Positions 28,845 through 37,424 of a stretch of 64,000 nt of DNA are shown here, piece after piece. Within the stretch, counting starts at the first letter, position 1. Each line of letters opens with the position of its first letter. Source of the stretch: CAZKVJ01 sp964556225 (GTDB lineage: Bacteria > Actinomycetota > Acidimicrobiia > Acidimicrobiales > Ilumatobacteraceae). Below the pieces are notes generated by a model. That model saw only the letters and a program-made list of their open reading frames with translations, made no database searches and was not told where the DNA came from. The position numbers and the translations under genes are program-made. The stretch is taken from contig CAZKVJ010000001.1 of assembly GCA_964556225.1 (NCBI GenBank), positions 248,001 to 312,000 on the forward strand. The letters are read 5' to 3'.

Positions 28845-28851
28845 CCTCCTT
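28845..28851 (-). promoter_or_regulatory. Ribosome binding site AAGGAGG deciding an ATC start
   Basis: A consensus Shine-Dalgarno sequence lies seven bases before codon ATC at 28837-28835. The next in-frame GTG is about fifteen codons in, inside the first membrane helix, so this site supports initiation at ATC unless the base call is wrong. Confidence 0.6.
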
Positions 28852-28878
28852 GTGTCGCTGGCCGGCCCGACCGGCGGG

Positions 28879-30270
28879 CTATTGGGGGACGACGGCGATC
28901 TCGCCGACGTCGATCCAGTCGGAGATCTGCTCGATGGCACCGTTGTGCATCTGGGCGAGGATCTGCTGGGGCGAGCAGATCGCGCGGAGCTCGCCGGCCA
29001 TCTGCTGGCCATCGCACGTGTAGGAGTGCCCGAGGAAGCCCGGATGATCGACCGCGTTCCGGAACTGCTCGATGATCGTCTCCGGCGACACCGCGTCACC
29101 ACCGATCGCTCGCATCTCGGCCCACAGGTTCATCAGCGCACGGAACTCGACGAGCGCAGCGCTGCCGGCGTCAAGGCCCTCGGCGCCGTACTTCTCGACC
29201 ACGTCGGTCCACATCGCCGTGTCGGGCGGATCACCGCCGACCGGGTTCTCGAGCCCGTAGATGTAGCCCTCCACGTTCTCGGCACCGGCCTGCTCGATCA
29301 TCGATGGCAGCAGGCAACCGGCCGACCAGTACGTCTGCGCAGTGATGCCGATGTCGCGGACCGCCTGGTACGCCGCACCGCACCCGGCATCGGCCACGAG
29401 CACGAGGATCGCATCGGGATCGCTCTCGTTCGCCACCGTCAGCGGTGTGAGCACGTCCTCGACGATGATGGGCATGGGCACCATGTTGATGTTCTCAGGG
29501 GCGAGGCCCTGGCCGATCAGCGCCTGGCGGGCCCACTGCGCGCCATCGGCGACCGACCCGAACTCGCCGTAGATGATCGAGACCCGCTCGGCCTGCAGCA
29601 TGTCGACCATGTGGGACACGAGTCCGAGGTTCTGGCCCCAGGAGCCGCCGCTGAACTGGAACGAGATCGGGCTCTTCGCTGCGGCGAAGCTGACCGGGAT
29701 CCCGCCGACGAAGGGGATCCCGTTCTCCTCGAGCACGTTGACCGCGTCGTCGAACAGGTCGATGCCCCCGATCACCGCCACCACGCCTTCTTCGACCATC
29801 TGCTGACCGCACGCCTGCGAGCCGGTCGCGGAGAACTCCACGTCGCAGGTGATCAGCTCGATCGGCCGGCCGTCGACACCGCCGAGCTCGGTGTTCACGA
29901 ACTCGACGCCGGCCTCCACGCCGAGCGTCAGCTCGGGGAAGGACGCCGCCGGACCGGTGTCGTTGTTGATCATGCCGATCTTGATCGGCGCGCCGTCGGC
30001 CGCGGTCGCCGCCTCGGGGAACAGCCCGGCGAACGTCGTGCCGGCTCGGACGCACTCGAGCACCGTCTCGGCTTCACACTCGCTGTCGAAGTCACCCGCC
30101 GACCCGGACGTCGTCTCCGACCCGGCGTTCGCGCTCGACTCCGTGGCCGGCCGCGTCGACGGTGCCGCCGTCGCCAGCGTGGCCTCCCCCTCGTCGGCGG
30201 ACCGCTGCTCGCTGCACGCCACGAGCAGTACGGCGGCTGCAGCCAGGGCCACGATGCGGTGTCGGTTCAT
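28879..30270 (-). CDS. livK: Substrate-binding lipoprotein of the Liv-type ABC transporter
   Basis: 463 residues. A signal peptide ends in the lipobox LLVAC, so it is a membrane-tethered lipoprotein. A Ser/Thr/Ala-rich linker to about residue 60 is followed by the periplasmic-binding-protein type I fold: IKIGMINNDTGPAASFPELT, DGRPIELITCDVEFSATGSQ, and later DPDAILVLVADAGCGAAYQA. Several cysteines could form disulfides. ATG 30270 has AGGCAGGA. It is the first gene of the transport operon, with a TTAG-N5-CTAG site 50 bases upstream. Confidence 0.9.
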   Translation of the reverse strand: MNRHRIVALAAAAVLLVACSEQRSADEGEATLATAAPSTRPATESSANAGSETTSGSAGDFDSECEAETVLECVRAGTTFAGLFPEAATAADGAPIKIGMINNDTGPAASFPELTLGVEAGVEFVNTELGGVDGRPIELITCDVEFSATGSQACGQQMVEEGVVAVIGGIDLFDDAVNVLEENGIPFVGGIPVSFAAAKSPISFQFSGGSWGQNLGLVSHMVDMLQAERVSIIYGEFGSVADGAQWARQALIGQGLAPENINMVPMPIIVEDVLTPLTVANESDPDAILVLVADAGCGAAYQAVRDIGITAQTYWSAGCLLPSMIEQAGAENVEGYIYGLENPVGGDPPDTAMWTDVVEKYGAEGLDAGSAALVEFRALMNLWAEMRAIGGDAVSPETIIEQFRNAVDHPGFLGHSYTCDGQQMAGELRAICSPQQILAQMHNGAIEQISDWIDVGEIAVVPQ

Positions 30271-30319
30271 CGGTCCTGCCTCTCGGCGTCTGAGGGCTCG
30301 CACACCAGTGGATCATAGG

Positions 30320-30332
30320 TTAGTGCCACTAG
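30320..30332. promoter_or_regulatory. Palindromic operator-like site, TTAG-N5-CTAG, upstream of livK
   Basis: TTAGTGCCACTAG contains the inverted repeat TAGTG-C-CACTA. It lies 50 bases before the livK start, in an AT-richer patch, and belongs to a set of related sites in this window. Confidence 0.6.
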
Positions 30333-30429
30333 GTAGTTCAGTGCGTGTCGGACCCCGGCGGCGAGCGGGGGCACGAGCCGACGCCGTCCGCTGCGCGCGA
30401 CCCGGTTGCGGATGACGTGCACCGCTGAG

Positions 30430-30442
30430 TTAGGGTGAGTAA
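30430..30442. promoter_or_regulatory. Operator-like site, TTAG-N5-GTAA, upstream of the plus-strand unit at 30528
   Basis: TTAGGGTGAGTAA matches the TTAG-N5-CTAA consensus with one change in the second half-site. It lies 86 bases before the first gene of the 30528-36468 operon. A second TTAG follows at 30444. Confidence 0.5.
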
Positions 30443-30527
30443 GTTAGCGGTGCTCGGCCGGCCGAGATGCGCCGGGATCCCCCCTCCGGCGCACCGGTCG
30501 GCGGCCGACGAAGGGCAGGCGAACAGC

Positions 30528-30890
30528 ATGGATCTCTGGTCCAAGGGGTTGGGGAGGCGGGTGCTGAGCCTGTCGCTCGACGAACGGGACGCGCTCGAGA
30601 CCAGAGGTTCCGACTTCGTGATCTCGGGCGTGATGCACGCGCCGACGTTCTGGGACTACGAGGTCACGCTCGACCGCCAGGACGTCGTCGACTTCCTCGA
30701 TCTGCTCCAACGGCCCGACGTGGTCCGGTTCGTCGCCGTCGACGAGCAGCGCACCCCCATCCTGCGCACCGCAATCTCCAGCGCGGCCGTGTTCGCCGTT
30801 CGGACGCTCGGCCTGCTCGTTCGCCGCCCACGGCCGGCGACAGACGCGATCCCCACCGACAACGAGAGGGCTTCACATGGCCGGACCTGA
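30528..30890 (+). CDS. Small unknown protein with WSKGLG motif, copy 1
   Basis: 120 residues. It begins MDLWSKGLGRRVLSLSL, has FWDYEVTLDRQDVVDFLDLL in the middle, and a C-terminal hydrophobic stretch (TAISSAAVFAVRTLGLLVRR) that may anchor it to the membrane. A clear paralogue is at 34224-34733. It is followed with a 14-bp overlap by a phytoene-desaturase-like FAD enzyme. I do not recognise the family; a partner or membrane tether for that enzyme is a guess from position. ATG 30528 aligns with the paralogue's start, so I reject the upstream extension. Confidence 0.75.
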   Translation: MDLWSKGLGRRVLSLSLDERDALETRGSDFVISGVMHAPTFWDYEVTLDRQDVVDFLDLLQRPDVVRFVAVDEQRTPILRTAISSAAVFAVRTLGLLVRRPRPATDAIPTDNERASHGRT

Positions 30891-32586
30891 TCGCGAGTAC
30901 GACGTCATCGTGGTGGGCGGGGGCATCAACGGCCTCACCGCCGCCATCTACCTGCAACGCTCTGGGTTGAAGGTGGCCTGCTTCGAGCGCAAGCTCGAAG
31001 CAGGCGCCGGCGCGTGCACCGAGGAGCTCATGCACCCCGGGGTCAAGGTCAACCTGTGCGCCTGCAACATGGTCACGCTCTGGTCCCCGGCGTACGGCGA
31101 CCTCGAGCTCGAGCGGTTCGGGCTCGAGATGCTCACGTCCAGCGGCTGGGGGATGTTCCACCCGTTCCGCGACCGGTCGGCGGTGATGTTCCACTCCTTC
31201 GACGCGCGAGAGACCTATGCGCAGTGGATGACCATCAACGAGCACGATGCCGAGGTCTTCAAGGCCGTGTTCAACGTGCTCGGTCCGATCATGGAGAACT
31301 CGCTGCACGACTCCCAGTTCACGGCCCCGACCCAGGGCCCCGAGGACGTCGTGGCTCCCGGCGGGATCGCCTCCCTGCTGCGCATGCTGGTCCCCGAGAT
31401 CCCGGAGAACGCCCACGAGCTCACGGGGATCGACATGGCCGAGGCCGTGTACCACGACGAGCGCATCCGCGCTGCGGTGCTGGCGAACAGCATCATGTCG
31501 GGCTCCCACCCCTGGGAACGGGGGATGAGCGCGCTCATGCCGATCATCTTCCCGGTGCTGCAGTGCACGCAGAGCGTCACGTGGACCTGCCGCGGCGGCA
31601 GCCACGCGCTGGTCCACGCCCTGTGCTCGGCGTTCGCCGCCGCCGGTGGCCGTCTCTTCACCGGCTGCCCCGTCGACACCTTCATCATGGACGGCGACGA
31701 GGTCCAGGGCATCGTGCTGTCCCCCCATGCCGCGTACCCCGAGGCAGAGGTGCGCGCGCGCCGAGCGGTGATCTCCAACCTCTCGTGTCATCCCACGTTC
31801 CTCGGCCTCATCGGCGAGGACCGGCTTCCCGATTGGGTCAGCGAGGGTGTCCACGCGTACAAGAACGACGAGACCGTGCTGTTCACGAACTACTGGGTGC
31901 TCGACCGCCCGCCGCGCTGGGAGGGATACCCCGAGGGCATCGACACCGCCTACGGCTTCAACTTCGGGGTCGACACCGTCGACGATGTCCGCCGCCTGCA
32001 GCACTGCCTCGAGAACGACCTCCTGCCCGACCCGCCCATCGTCGCCGGGCTGTCCGTGCAGGGCTTCGCCCTCGCCGACCCGACGCAGGCGCCGCCCGGC
32101 CAGTACACCATGATGAGCTGGGCGAACGTGCCCTACACCCTGGCCGAGCACGACGGCGAGTCGTGGGACACGATCCGCGAGGGCTACGGCGACAAGGTCG
32201 ACGCGCTGCTGCGCGAGTACAACCCCGGCCTGATGGACTCCGTCGTCGCCCGGTATTGCAACTCGCCACTCGACTACTACCGCAAGAACCCCAGCCAGGT
32301 CATGGGCAGCACCACCAGCGGGGCCGTCGGCCTCCGGTGGTTCGGCACGGCGCGGCCCTTCCCCGGCTGCGGTGCCCCCCGAACCCCGTTCGGCAAGCTC
32401 TACCTCTCGAACTCGATCTGGCCGTTCGGCACCACGACGCTCGGCGCCGGCTACGTGGCCGCGTCGGTGGTGGCCGAGGACCTCGGCGTGCGCGAAGGGC
32501 AGACCTGGTGGCGGCACCGAGCGATGGAGGCGGGCCGCCGGACGCTGGCGGAGCGCGGCATCCCGACCGGCTTTTCGATCCCCTAG
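30877..32586 (+). CDS. Phytoene-desaturase-like FAD-dependent oxidoreductase, copy 1
   Basis: 569 residues. The N-terminal FAD motif is VIVVGGGINGLTAAIYLQRS with the ribose-binding FERKLEAGAGACTEE. The C-terminal FAD contact is GTTTLGAGYVAASVVAEDLG. This is the CrtI/CrtO-like amine-oxidase superfamily, whose members dehydrogenate or oxidise isoprenoids and other hydrophobic substrates. ATG 30877 overlaps the small WSKGLG protein gene. A second enzyme of the same kind follows after nine bases. The real substrate is not known. Confidence 0.85.
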   Translation: MAGPDREYDVIVVGGGINGLTAAIYLQRSGLKVACFERKLEAGAGACTEELMHPGVKVNLCACNMVTLWSPAYGDLELERFGLEMLTSSGWGMFHPFRDRSAVMFHSFDARETYAQWMTINEHDAEVFKAVFNVLGPIMENSLHDSQFTAPTQGPEDVVAPGGIASLLRMLVPEIPENAHELTGIDMAEAVYHDERIRAAVLANSIMSGSHPWERGMSALMPIIFPVLQCTQSVTWTCRGGSHALVHALCSAFAAAGGRLFTGCPVDTFIMDGDEVQGIVLSPHAAYPEAEVRARRAVISNLSCHPTFLGLIGEDRLPDWVSEGVHAYKNDETVLFTNYWVLDRPPRWEGYPEGIDTAYGFNFGVDTVDDVRRLQHCLENDLLPDPPIVAGLSVQGFALADPTQAPPGQYTMMSWANVPYTLAEHDGESWDTIREGYGDKVDALLREYNPGLMDSVVARYCNSPLDYYRKNPSQVMGSTTSGAVGLRWFGTARPFPGCGAPRTPFGKLYLSNSIWPFGTTTLGAGYVAASVVAEDLGVREGQTWWRHRAMEAGRRTLAERGIPTGFSIP

Positions 32587-32595
32587 GCAGGAACC

Positions 32596-34224
32596 ATGGC
32601 GAACCTCGACCGCGAGTACGACGTCATCATCATCGGTGGCGGGCCCAACGGGCTCGTGGCCGCGTGCTATCTCGGCCGCGCCGGGGCGAAGGTCCTCGTG
32701 CTCGAGCGCCACCACGAGCTCGGTGGCGGTCTCATCACCGAGGAGTGGTCGGGCTTCCGGTTCAACACGCACGCCAAGCTCATGATGATGATGGATCGGG
32801 CACCTGCGTACACCGACCTCGAGCTCGAGAGCTGGGGCTGCAGCTACCGGTATCCGGATGCACCGGCGGCCATTCTCACCCGAGACGGCCGGGCGCTGAC
32901 GCTCTACCCCGACATCCAGCGCACCGCGGCGTCGATCGCCAGGTTCTCCCCCGCCGACGCCGACCGCTACGTCGACGTCATGGAGGAGTGGTACGCCGTG
33001 GTGGAGCAGGCTCTCATCCCGGCCACGTTCACGCTGCCGCTGCCCATGCTCGACATGGTCGTGTCGTATCAGCAGAGCGAGGTCGGCGAGATCGTCAACG
33101 AGATGGCCGAGGAGACCTTCCTCGAGACGCTCGACAACACCGGGTTCGAGAGCGAGCTGCTGCGCACCGCGATGCTCTACCTGGGGACCATGTACGGCAT
33201 GGACCCTGACGGCGGCCTCGGGTTCTTGCTGCCGCTCTTCTACCACCGGTTGCTGCACGCCAGCATCATCGCCAACGGCTCCCACCAGCTGGCCGGCTCG
33301 CTGGCCCGCTTCGCCAACCGCAACGGCGTGACCTTCGAGCGAGCGGCTCCGGTGGCCCGCATCCTGTGCGAAGGGACGCGAGCGGTCGGTGTGCGCCTGG
33401 AGAGCGGCCAGGAGATCCTCGCCAAGAAGGTCGTCACCACCACCGACCCCCAGACCACGTTCCTCGAGATGGTGGGCGAGGACGTGTGCAACCGGGCGTC
33501 GGGCTCCCTGGTCGATCAGACCAAGGCGTGGGAGTGGGAGTCGACCAGCCTCCTCTCCGTGCACTACGCGCTCGACCGCCGGCCGGTGCACACCGCCGCC
33601 GCCTTCGACCCGGTGTCGGATCGTGCGCTGGTCAAGATCATGGGCGTGGAGACCGTCGACGAGCTCCTCGAGCACATCGACACGGTGCGCAGCGGCGGCG
33701 TCGGCCTCGCCGGGGCCGGCATGACGCTGACCGATCTCGACCCCATGCAGGCACCGATCGACCTCGAGCCCAGCTCCGCGGTCGGGTGCTTCGAGACCCT
33801 CGCCCCCTACCAGCACGCCGATGGGGCCTGGGACGATCTCGCCGCCGGCTACAGCCGTCGCTTTCTCGGCCTCTGGGCCGAGTACGCCCCGAACCTGGCC
33901 GATGCCACGGTGATCCGCGACTACGTCAACCACCCGGCGTACATCGAGGCCAAGCTGCCGAACATGAAGCGGGGCTCGATCAAGCACGGCGCCTACGTCA
34001 CGACGCAGATGCTGTCGAACCGGCCGAACATCGACTGCTCGAGCCACCGGACACCGATCGAGAACCTCTACGTCGCCGGAGCGAGCGTGTGGCCGGGCGG
34101 AATGGTGCTGCTGGCCGGCGGCTACAACGCGGCGGGCGTCGTCGCCGACGACCTCGGACTCGACCGCTGGTGGACCGAGCCCGACTTCGTCGTCGAGGCA
34201 CGGGCGAAGGGGCTGGTCGGCTGA
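32596..34224 (+). CDS. Phytoene-desaturase-like FAD-dependent oxidoreductase, copy 2
   Basis: 542 residues, same superfamily as the preceding gene: VIIIGGGPNGLVAACYLGRA, then LERHHELGGGLITEE, and a C-terminal FAD block AGASVWPGGMVLLAGGYNAA. It differs enough from copy 1 to suggest a distinct substrate or step. ATG 32596 follows the previous stop closely. Its TGA overlaps the ATG of the second WSKGLG small protein, so each FAD enzyme is physically coupled to one small protein. Confidence 0.86.
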   Translation: MANLDREYDVIIIGGGPNGLVAACYLGRAGAKVLVLERHHELGGGLITEEWSGFRFNTHAKLMMMMDRAPAYTDLELESWGCSYRYPDAPAAILTRDGRALTLYPDIQRTAASIARFSPADADRYVDVMEEWYAVVEQALIPATFTLPLPMLDMVVSYQQSEVGEIVNEMAEETFLETLDNTGFESELLRTAMLYLGTMYGMDPDGGLGFLLPLFYHRLLHASIIANGSHQLAGSLARFANRNGVTFERAAPVARILCEGTRAVGVRLESGQEILAKKVVTTTDPQTTFLEMVGEDVCNRASGSLVDQTKAWEWESTSLLSVHYALDRRPVHTAAAFDPVSDRALVKIMGVETVDELLEHIDTVRSGGVGLAGAGMTLTDLDPMQAPIDLEPSSAVGCFETLAPYQHADGAWDDLAAGYSRRFLGLWAEYAPNLADATVIRDYVNHPAYIEAKLPNMKRGSIKHGAYVTTQMLSNRPNIDCSSHRTPIENLYVAGASVWPGGMVLLAGGYNAAGVVADDLGLDRWWTEPDFVVEARAKGLVG

Positions 34225-34733
34225 TGCAGTTCTGGTCGAAGGGTCTGGGCAACCGCACCGTCAGCCTGCGGCTGTCGCGCGGCGAGGCGATCAAGAGCGG
34301 CGACCGGCTCTACGTGCGGGGCCGCACCGAGGAACCCGTGGTCTGGGACTACATCATGCCGTTGCGGGGAGCCGATTTCACCGAGTTCCTCGCCCTCCTC
34401 CGCGAGCCCCGCATCGTCGAGTACCTCTACCGCTCGCCCCACCGGTGGCGGCTGTACGCCACGCTCCTCGCCGGAGGGGTCCGCTTCCTCTGGTTGCTCG
34501 GTCTCTTCATGCTCGTTGGCCGGCGGCGTCCCGCCCCGGACGAGCCCACGATCGAGGTCCCGCCGCCGACCAAGCGCCGTCAGCGCGACGGCCGGTCCAC
34601 CGCCGACGGGCTGGCGCGGCTCACCGCCCGAAGCGCGCTGCGGCGCAACACGACGCACGACGACGACGGTGGCGACCATGACGCGGATGACCTTGCCGAC
34701 CCCCTCGGGGCGATGGAGGTCACGGAACGTTGA
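34224..34733 (+). CDS. Small unknown protein with WSKGLG motif, copy 2
   Basis: 169 residues. It starts MQFWSKGLGNRTVSLRL, has VWDYIMPLRGADFTEFLALL, then a membrane-like segment (YATLLAGGVRFLWLLGLFML), and a polar tail that ends Asp-rich. It shares the whole core with the protein at 30528 but has about 50 extra tail residues. It overlaps the FAD enzyme stop (TGATG). Unknown family, probably membrane-associated. Confidence 0.75.
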   Translation: MQFWSKGLGNRTVSLRLSRGEAIKSGDRLYVRGRTEEPVVWDYIMPLRGADFTEFLALLREPRIVEYLYRSPHRWRLYATLLAGGVRFLWLLGLFMLVGRRRPAPDEPTIEVPPPTKRRQRDGRSTADGLARLTARSALRRNTTHDDDGGDHDADDLADPLGAMEVTER

Positions 34734-35431
34734 GCCTGTGGGACGAGGCGCGCCGGCACTACGGCGCCCGGGCCTGGTGGGGTGCGTTCGTGATGCACTC
34801 GGAGATGCGCCACCTGGGAGGGCTCGTCGAGCAGACCTACCTGCCCATCCTGCGCCTCGTGGCGGACGACGCGGTGGCGATCCATCGGGAGTGGGAGGCG
34901 GTGAAGGCGGCCCGTCGTCCCATCCGCCGGCTCGACTCACCACACACCCGCTGGAAGACGACCTACGCCAACTTCGTCCGAGAGCTCGACTGGGCCTACC
35001 GCGAGCTGCATGCCCGCCTGCCCGAGCCTGACTTCGAGGCGCTGGTCGTGACCACGATGTGCGAGCGCGTCGACGCCTGGATCGGCGGGGCGAAGCGCCG
35101 GCTCGCCCAGCGCGGCGCCAACCGCCCGGGGCCGGTGGGGATGGGACGTCCGGGCGCCAGGATGATGGCGCTCACCTCGCCGATCGTCGGCGAGGTCGAG
35201 ATCCGTGGCGTCGAGGATGGCGCGCTGGTCGTGCACATCCCCGAGTGCGCGATGCACAAGGTCGTCAGCGACACCGAGCCCCAGACCTTCGCGTGCCTCT
35301 ACGGCTGCAAGGCGGCGTTCGAGGCCTACCTCGGCCCCGACGACCCCGTCACGATCCGGTTCGAGCCCAACCTCCCGGCGTTCGACTGCGTCATGCGCGT
35401 CAGCGTCGGGGCCACGACAGGAACATCATGA
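34730..35431 (+). CDS. Unknown protein with conserved Cys/His C-terminal domain, copy 1
   Basis: 233 residues. The N-terminal half is helical with SPHTRWKTTYANFVRELDWA. The C-terminal half carries IPECAMH, ACLYGCKAAFEAYLG, and ends LPAFDCVMRVSV. A homologue with the same spacing is at 60604-61398. The Cys pattern recalls the L-2-amino-thiazoline-4-carboxylate hydrolase-like family, but I would not assign that reaction. TTG 34730 overlaps the preceding stop (TTGA) and has GGAGG nine bases upstream. Confidence 0.65.
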   Translation: MSLWDEARRHYGARAWWGAFVMHSEMRHLGGLVEQTYLPILRLVADDAVAIHREWEAVKAARRPIRRLDSPHTRWKTTYANFVRELDWAYRELHARLPEPDFEALVVTTMCERVDAWIGGAKRRLAQRGANRPGPVGMGRPGARMMALTSPIVGEVEIRGVEDGALVVHIPECAMHKVVSDTEPQTFACLYGCKAAFEAYLGPDDPVTIRFEPNLPAFDCVMRVSVGATTGTS

Positions 35432-36468
35432 CGAAGGACCTCAAGCTCGGGTACATGGTCGGCTACTGGGGCGCCGGTCCCCCGGGCGGACAGCCCACCA
35501 CGATCCTGGAGGCCGAGCGCCTCGGCTACGACTCCATCTGGACGGCCGAGGCCTACGGGTCCGACGCGCTCACACCGCTGTCGTGGTGGGGTTCGCAGAC
35601 CTCGCGGATCAAGCTGGGCACTGCGATCTGCCAGATGTCGGCCCGCACGCCCACCGCGATGGCCATGGCGGCGATCACCCTCGACCACCTCTCGCAGGGC
35701 CGGTTCGTGCTCGGCCTCGGCGCGTCCGGCCCGCAGGTCGCCGAGGGGTGGTACGGGGACGACTATCGCAAGCCGCTCGCCCGAACCCGCGAGTACGTCG
35801 AGATCATCCGCGCCGTCGTCGCCCGAGAGGCCCCCATCGAGTACCACGGCCAGCACTACCAGGTGCCCCTCGAGGGTGGCACCGGCTTCGGCAAGCCGCT
35901 GAAGTCGATCGTGCACCCCCTGCGCTCCGACATCCCCATCTACCTCGGCGCCGAAGGGCCCAAGAACGTGGCGCTCACGGCCGAGATCGCCGATGGCTGG
36001 CTGGCGCTCTTCTACTCCCCCCGTGCCGACGACTTCTACCGCAGCGCCCTCGCCCAGGGCTTCGCCCGCCCCAGTGCCCGGCGCAGCTGGGACGACTTCG
36101 AGGTGGCCTGCACGGTGCCGGTGATCATCCACCACGACGTGGAGGAAGCCGCCGACCTCATCCGGCCGATGCTGGCGCTCTACATCGGTGGCATGGGGGC
36201 TCGCGAGGTGAACTTCCACAACGCCGTCTTCGCCCGCATGGGGTACGAGGCCGAGTCCAAGCTGATCCAGGATCTGTACCTCGACGGCAAGAAGGCCGAG
36301 GCAGCCGCCGCCGTGCCCACCCAGCTCGTCGAGGACACGGCACTGATCGGCCCGCCGGAGAAGATCCGCGACGACCTCGAGCGGTGGCGGGAATCCGTGG
36401 TCACGACCCTCTTGGTCACCGGCGACACCCGCTACCTGCGCACGATCGCCGAGCTGGTGCACGGCTGA
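35428..36468 (+). CDS. LLM-class (F420-dependent type) oxidoreductase
   Basis: 346 residues with the luciferase-like TIM barrel: LGYDSIWTAEAYGSDALTPL, IKLGTAICQMSARTPTAMAM, and GRFVLGLGASGPQVAEGWYG, wording typical of actinobacterial F420-dependent enzymes. It probably moves hydride between F420 and an alcohol, aldehyde or enone. ATG 35428 overlaps the previous stop (ATGA). It is the last gene of the 30528-36468 plus-strand unit and converges on a decarboxylase-like gene with a seven-base gap. Confidence 0.87.
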   Translation: MTKDLKLGYMVGYWGAGPPGGQPTTILEAERLGYDSIWTAEAYGSDALTPLSWWGSQTSRIKLGTAICQMSARTPTAMAMAAITLDHLSQGRFVLGLGASGPQVAEGWYGDDYRKPLARTREYVEIIRAVVAREAPIEYHGQHYQVPLEGGTGFGKPLKSIVHPLRSDIPIYLGAEGPKNVALTAEIADGWLALFYSPRADDFYRSALAQGFARPSARRSWDDFEVACTVPVIIHHDVEEAADLIRPMLALYIGGMGAREVNFHNAVFARMGYEAESKLIQDLYLDGKKAEAAAAVPTQLVEDTALIGPPEKIRDDLERWRESVVTTLLVTGDTRYLRTIAELVHG

Positions 36469-36474
36469 GGGGGT

Positions 36475-36870
36475 CTAGGGGCTCGCGCTGGCTGCGTCGT
36501 CGTACGCGGCGAACACCTCGGTCGCGATCCGGAACCCCTCGATCGCGGCCGGGAAACCGGCATAGACGCACGTGTGCAGGATCGCCTCGCACACCTGGGC
36601 GCGGGTCAGCCCCTGGTTGAGACCGACGGCGATGTAGGCGCGGAGCTGCTCCGGCCGGTTGAGCGCGGTCAGCAGCGCGATGGTCACGAGGCTTCGCTGG
36701 GCGGGGTCGAGGCCGGGTCTGGACCACACGTCACCCATGACCGTCGACATGGAGAGCTCGTTCCAGTCGTCGGCGATCTCGGCCGGCACCGGGAAGCTGG
36801 GCAGGCTGGGCGCGCCCGCGAACAGCTGCATCGCGGTGGTCAGGCCCTGGGTGAACCGATCGCTGGGCAC
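36475..36870 (-). CDS. Carboxymuconolactone decarboxylase family protein
   Basis: 131 residues, the size of a single CMD/AhpD-like domain. The core reads LVTIALLTALNRPEQLRAYI and VCEAILHTCVYAGFPAAIEG, with the His typical of CMD and without the CxxC of peroxidase-type AhpD. It is more likely a ring-lactone or beta-keto acid decarboxylase-like enzyme than an antioxidant protein. The start is GTG 36870 with GGAG six bases upstream. It is the last gene of the minus-strand unit starting at 40943. Confidence 0.8.
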   Translation of the reverse strand: MPSDRFTQGLTTAMQLFAGAPSLPSFPVPAEIADDWNELSMSTVMGDVWSRPGLDPAQRSLVTIALLTALNRPEQLRAYIAVGLNQGLTRAQVCEAILHTCVYAGFPAAIEGFRIATEVFAAYDDAASASP

Positions 36871-36881
36871 ACGGGTCTCCG

Positions 36882-37424
36882 TCAGTCGGCCGGAGCCAGC
36901 GGCAGGGCCCACACGGGAAACTCCCGCCGGCAGTACTTCTGGAAGTGGCCCCACAAGGGGAAGTGCTCGGTCATCGCCGGCCACAGCCGGGCCCGCTCGT
37001 CGCCGGACACAGGGCGAGCCACGGTGCTCCACGACCGGCCCGGCAGCTCGACGGTGCAGTGCGGGTCGGCGGCGAGGTTGAGCGCCCAGAAGGGGCTGCC
37101 GGTGAAGGCGGCGAAGGAGCCGACCACGAGCAGCTCCGAGCCATGGGCCATGTAGTTCACGCACGTGGCCACCCGATTGCCGCTCCGGCGTCCCACCGTC
37201 GTGAGGACGAGCACCGGTCCGCCCTGCGCCATGTCCGCGCCGGGCGCACCCTGTCGGAACATGTCCACCTGCAGGTTGCCGGCCATCCGGATGATCGAGG
37301 GGTCCCTGCTGGCGATGATCCCCTGCCACTCGGCCTCGGTGAGGAAGTCCGGCTTCGGTGGGTGCTCGAGACCGGCCTCGATCCGTGCCAGGACCTCGTC
37401 GCTGACCTCGTCGGCCTCGGACAT
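36882..37424 (-). CDS. Deazaflavin (F420)-dependent nitroreductase-family protein
   Basis: 180 residues of the split-barrel Ddn family: GGPVLVLTTVGRRSGNRVAT, then NYMAHGSELLVVGSFAAFTG and FWALNLAADPHCTVEL, in the usual order. An N-terminal extension of about 60 residues holds a helix (FLTEAEWQGIIASRDPS). These enzymes use F420H2 to reduce quinones, enones or nitro groups. ATG 37424 overlaps the preceding gene's stop. Confidence 0.85.
   Translation of the reverse strand: MSEADEVSDEVLARIEAGLEHPPKPDFLTEAEWQGIIASRDPSIIRMAGNLQVDMFRQGAPGADMAQGGPVLVLTTVGRRSGNRVATCVNYMAHGSELLVVGSFAAFTGSPFWALNLAADPHCTVELPGRSWSTVARPVSGDERARLWPAMTEHFPLWGHFQKYCRREFPVWALPLAPAD

Noticed and set aside
30435..30527. A longer start for the first WSKGLG protein
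   Set aside because: The paralogue at 34224 starts directly at MQFWSKGLG, and the extension would run through the operator region.
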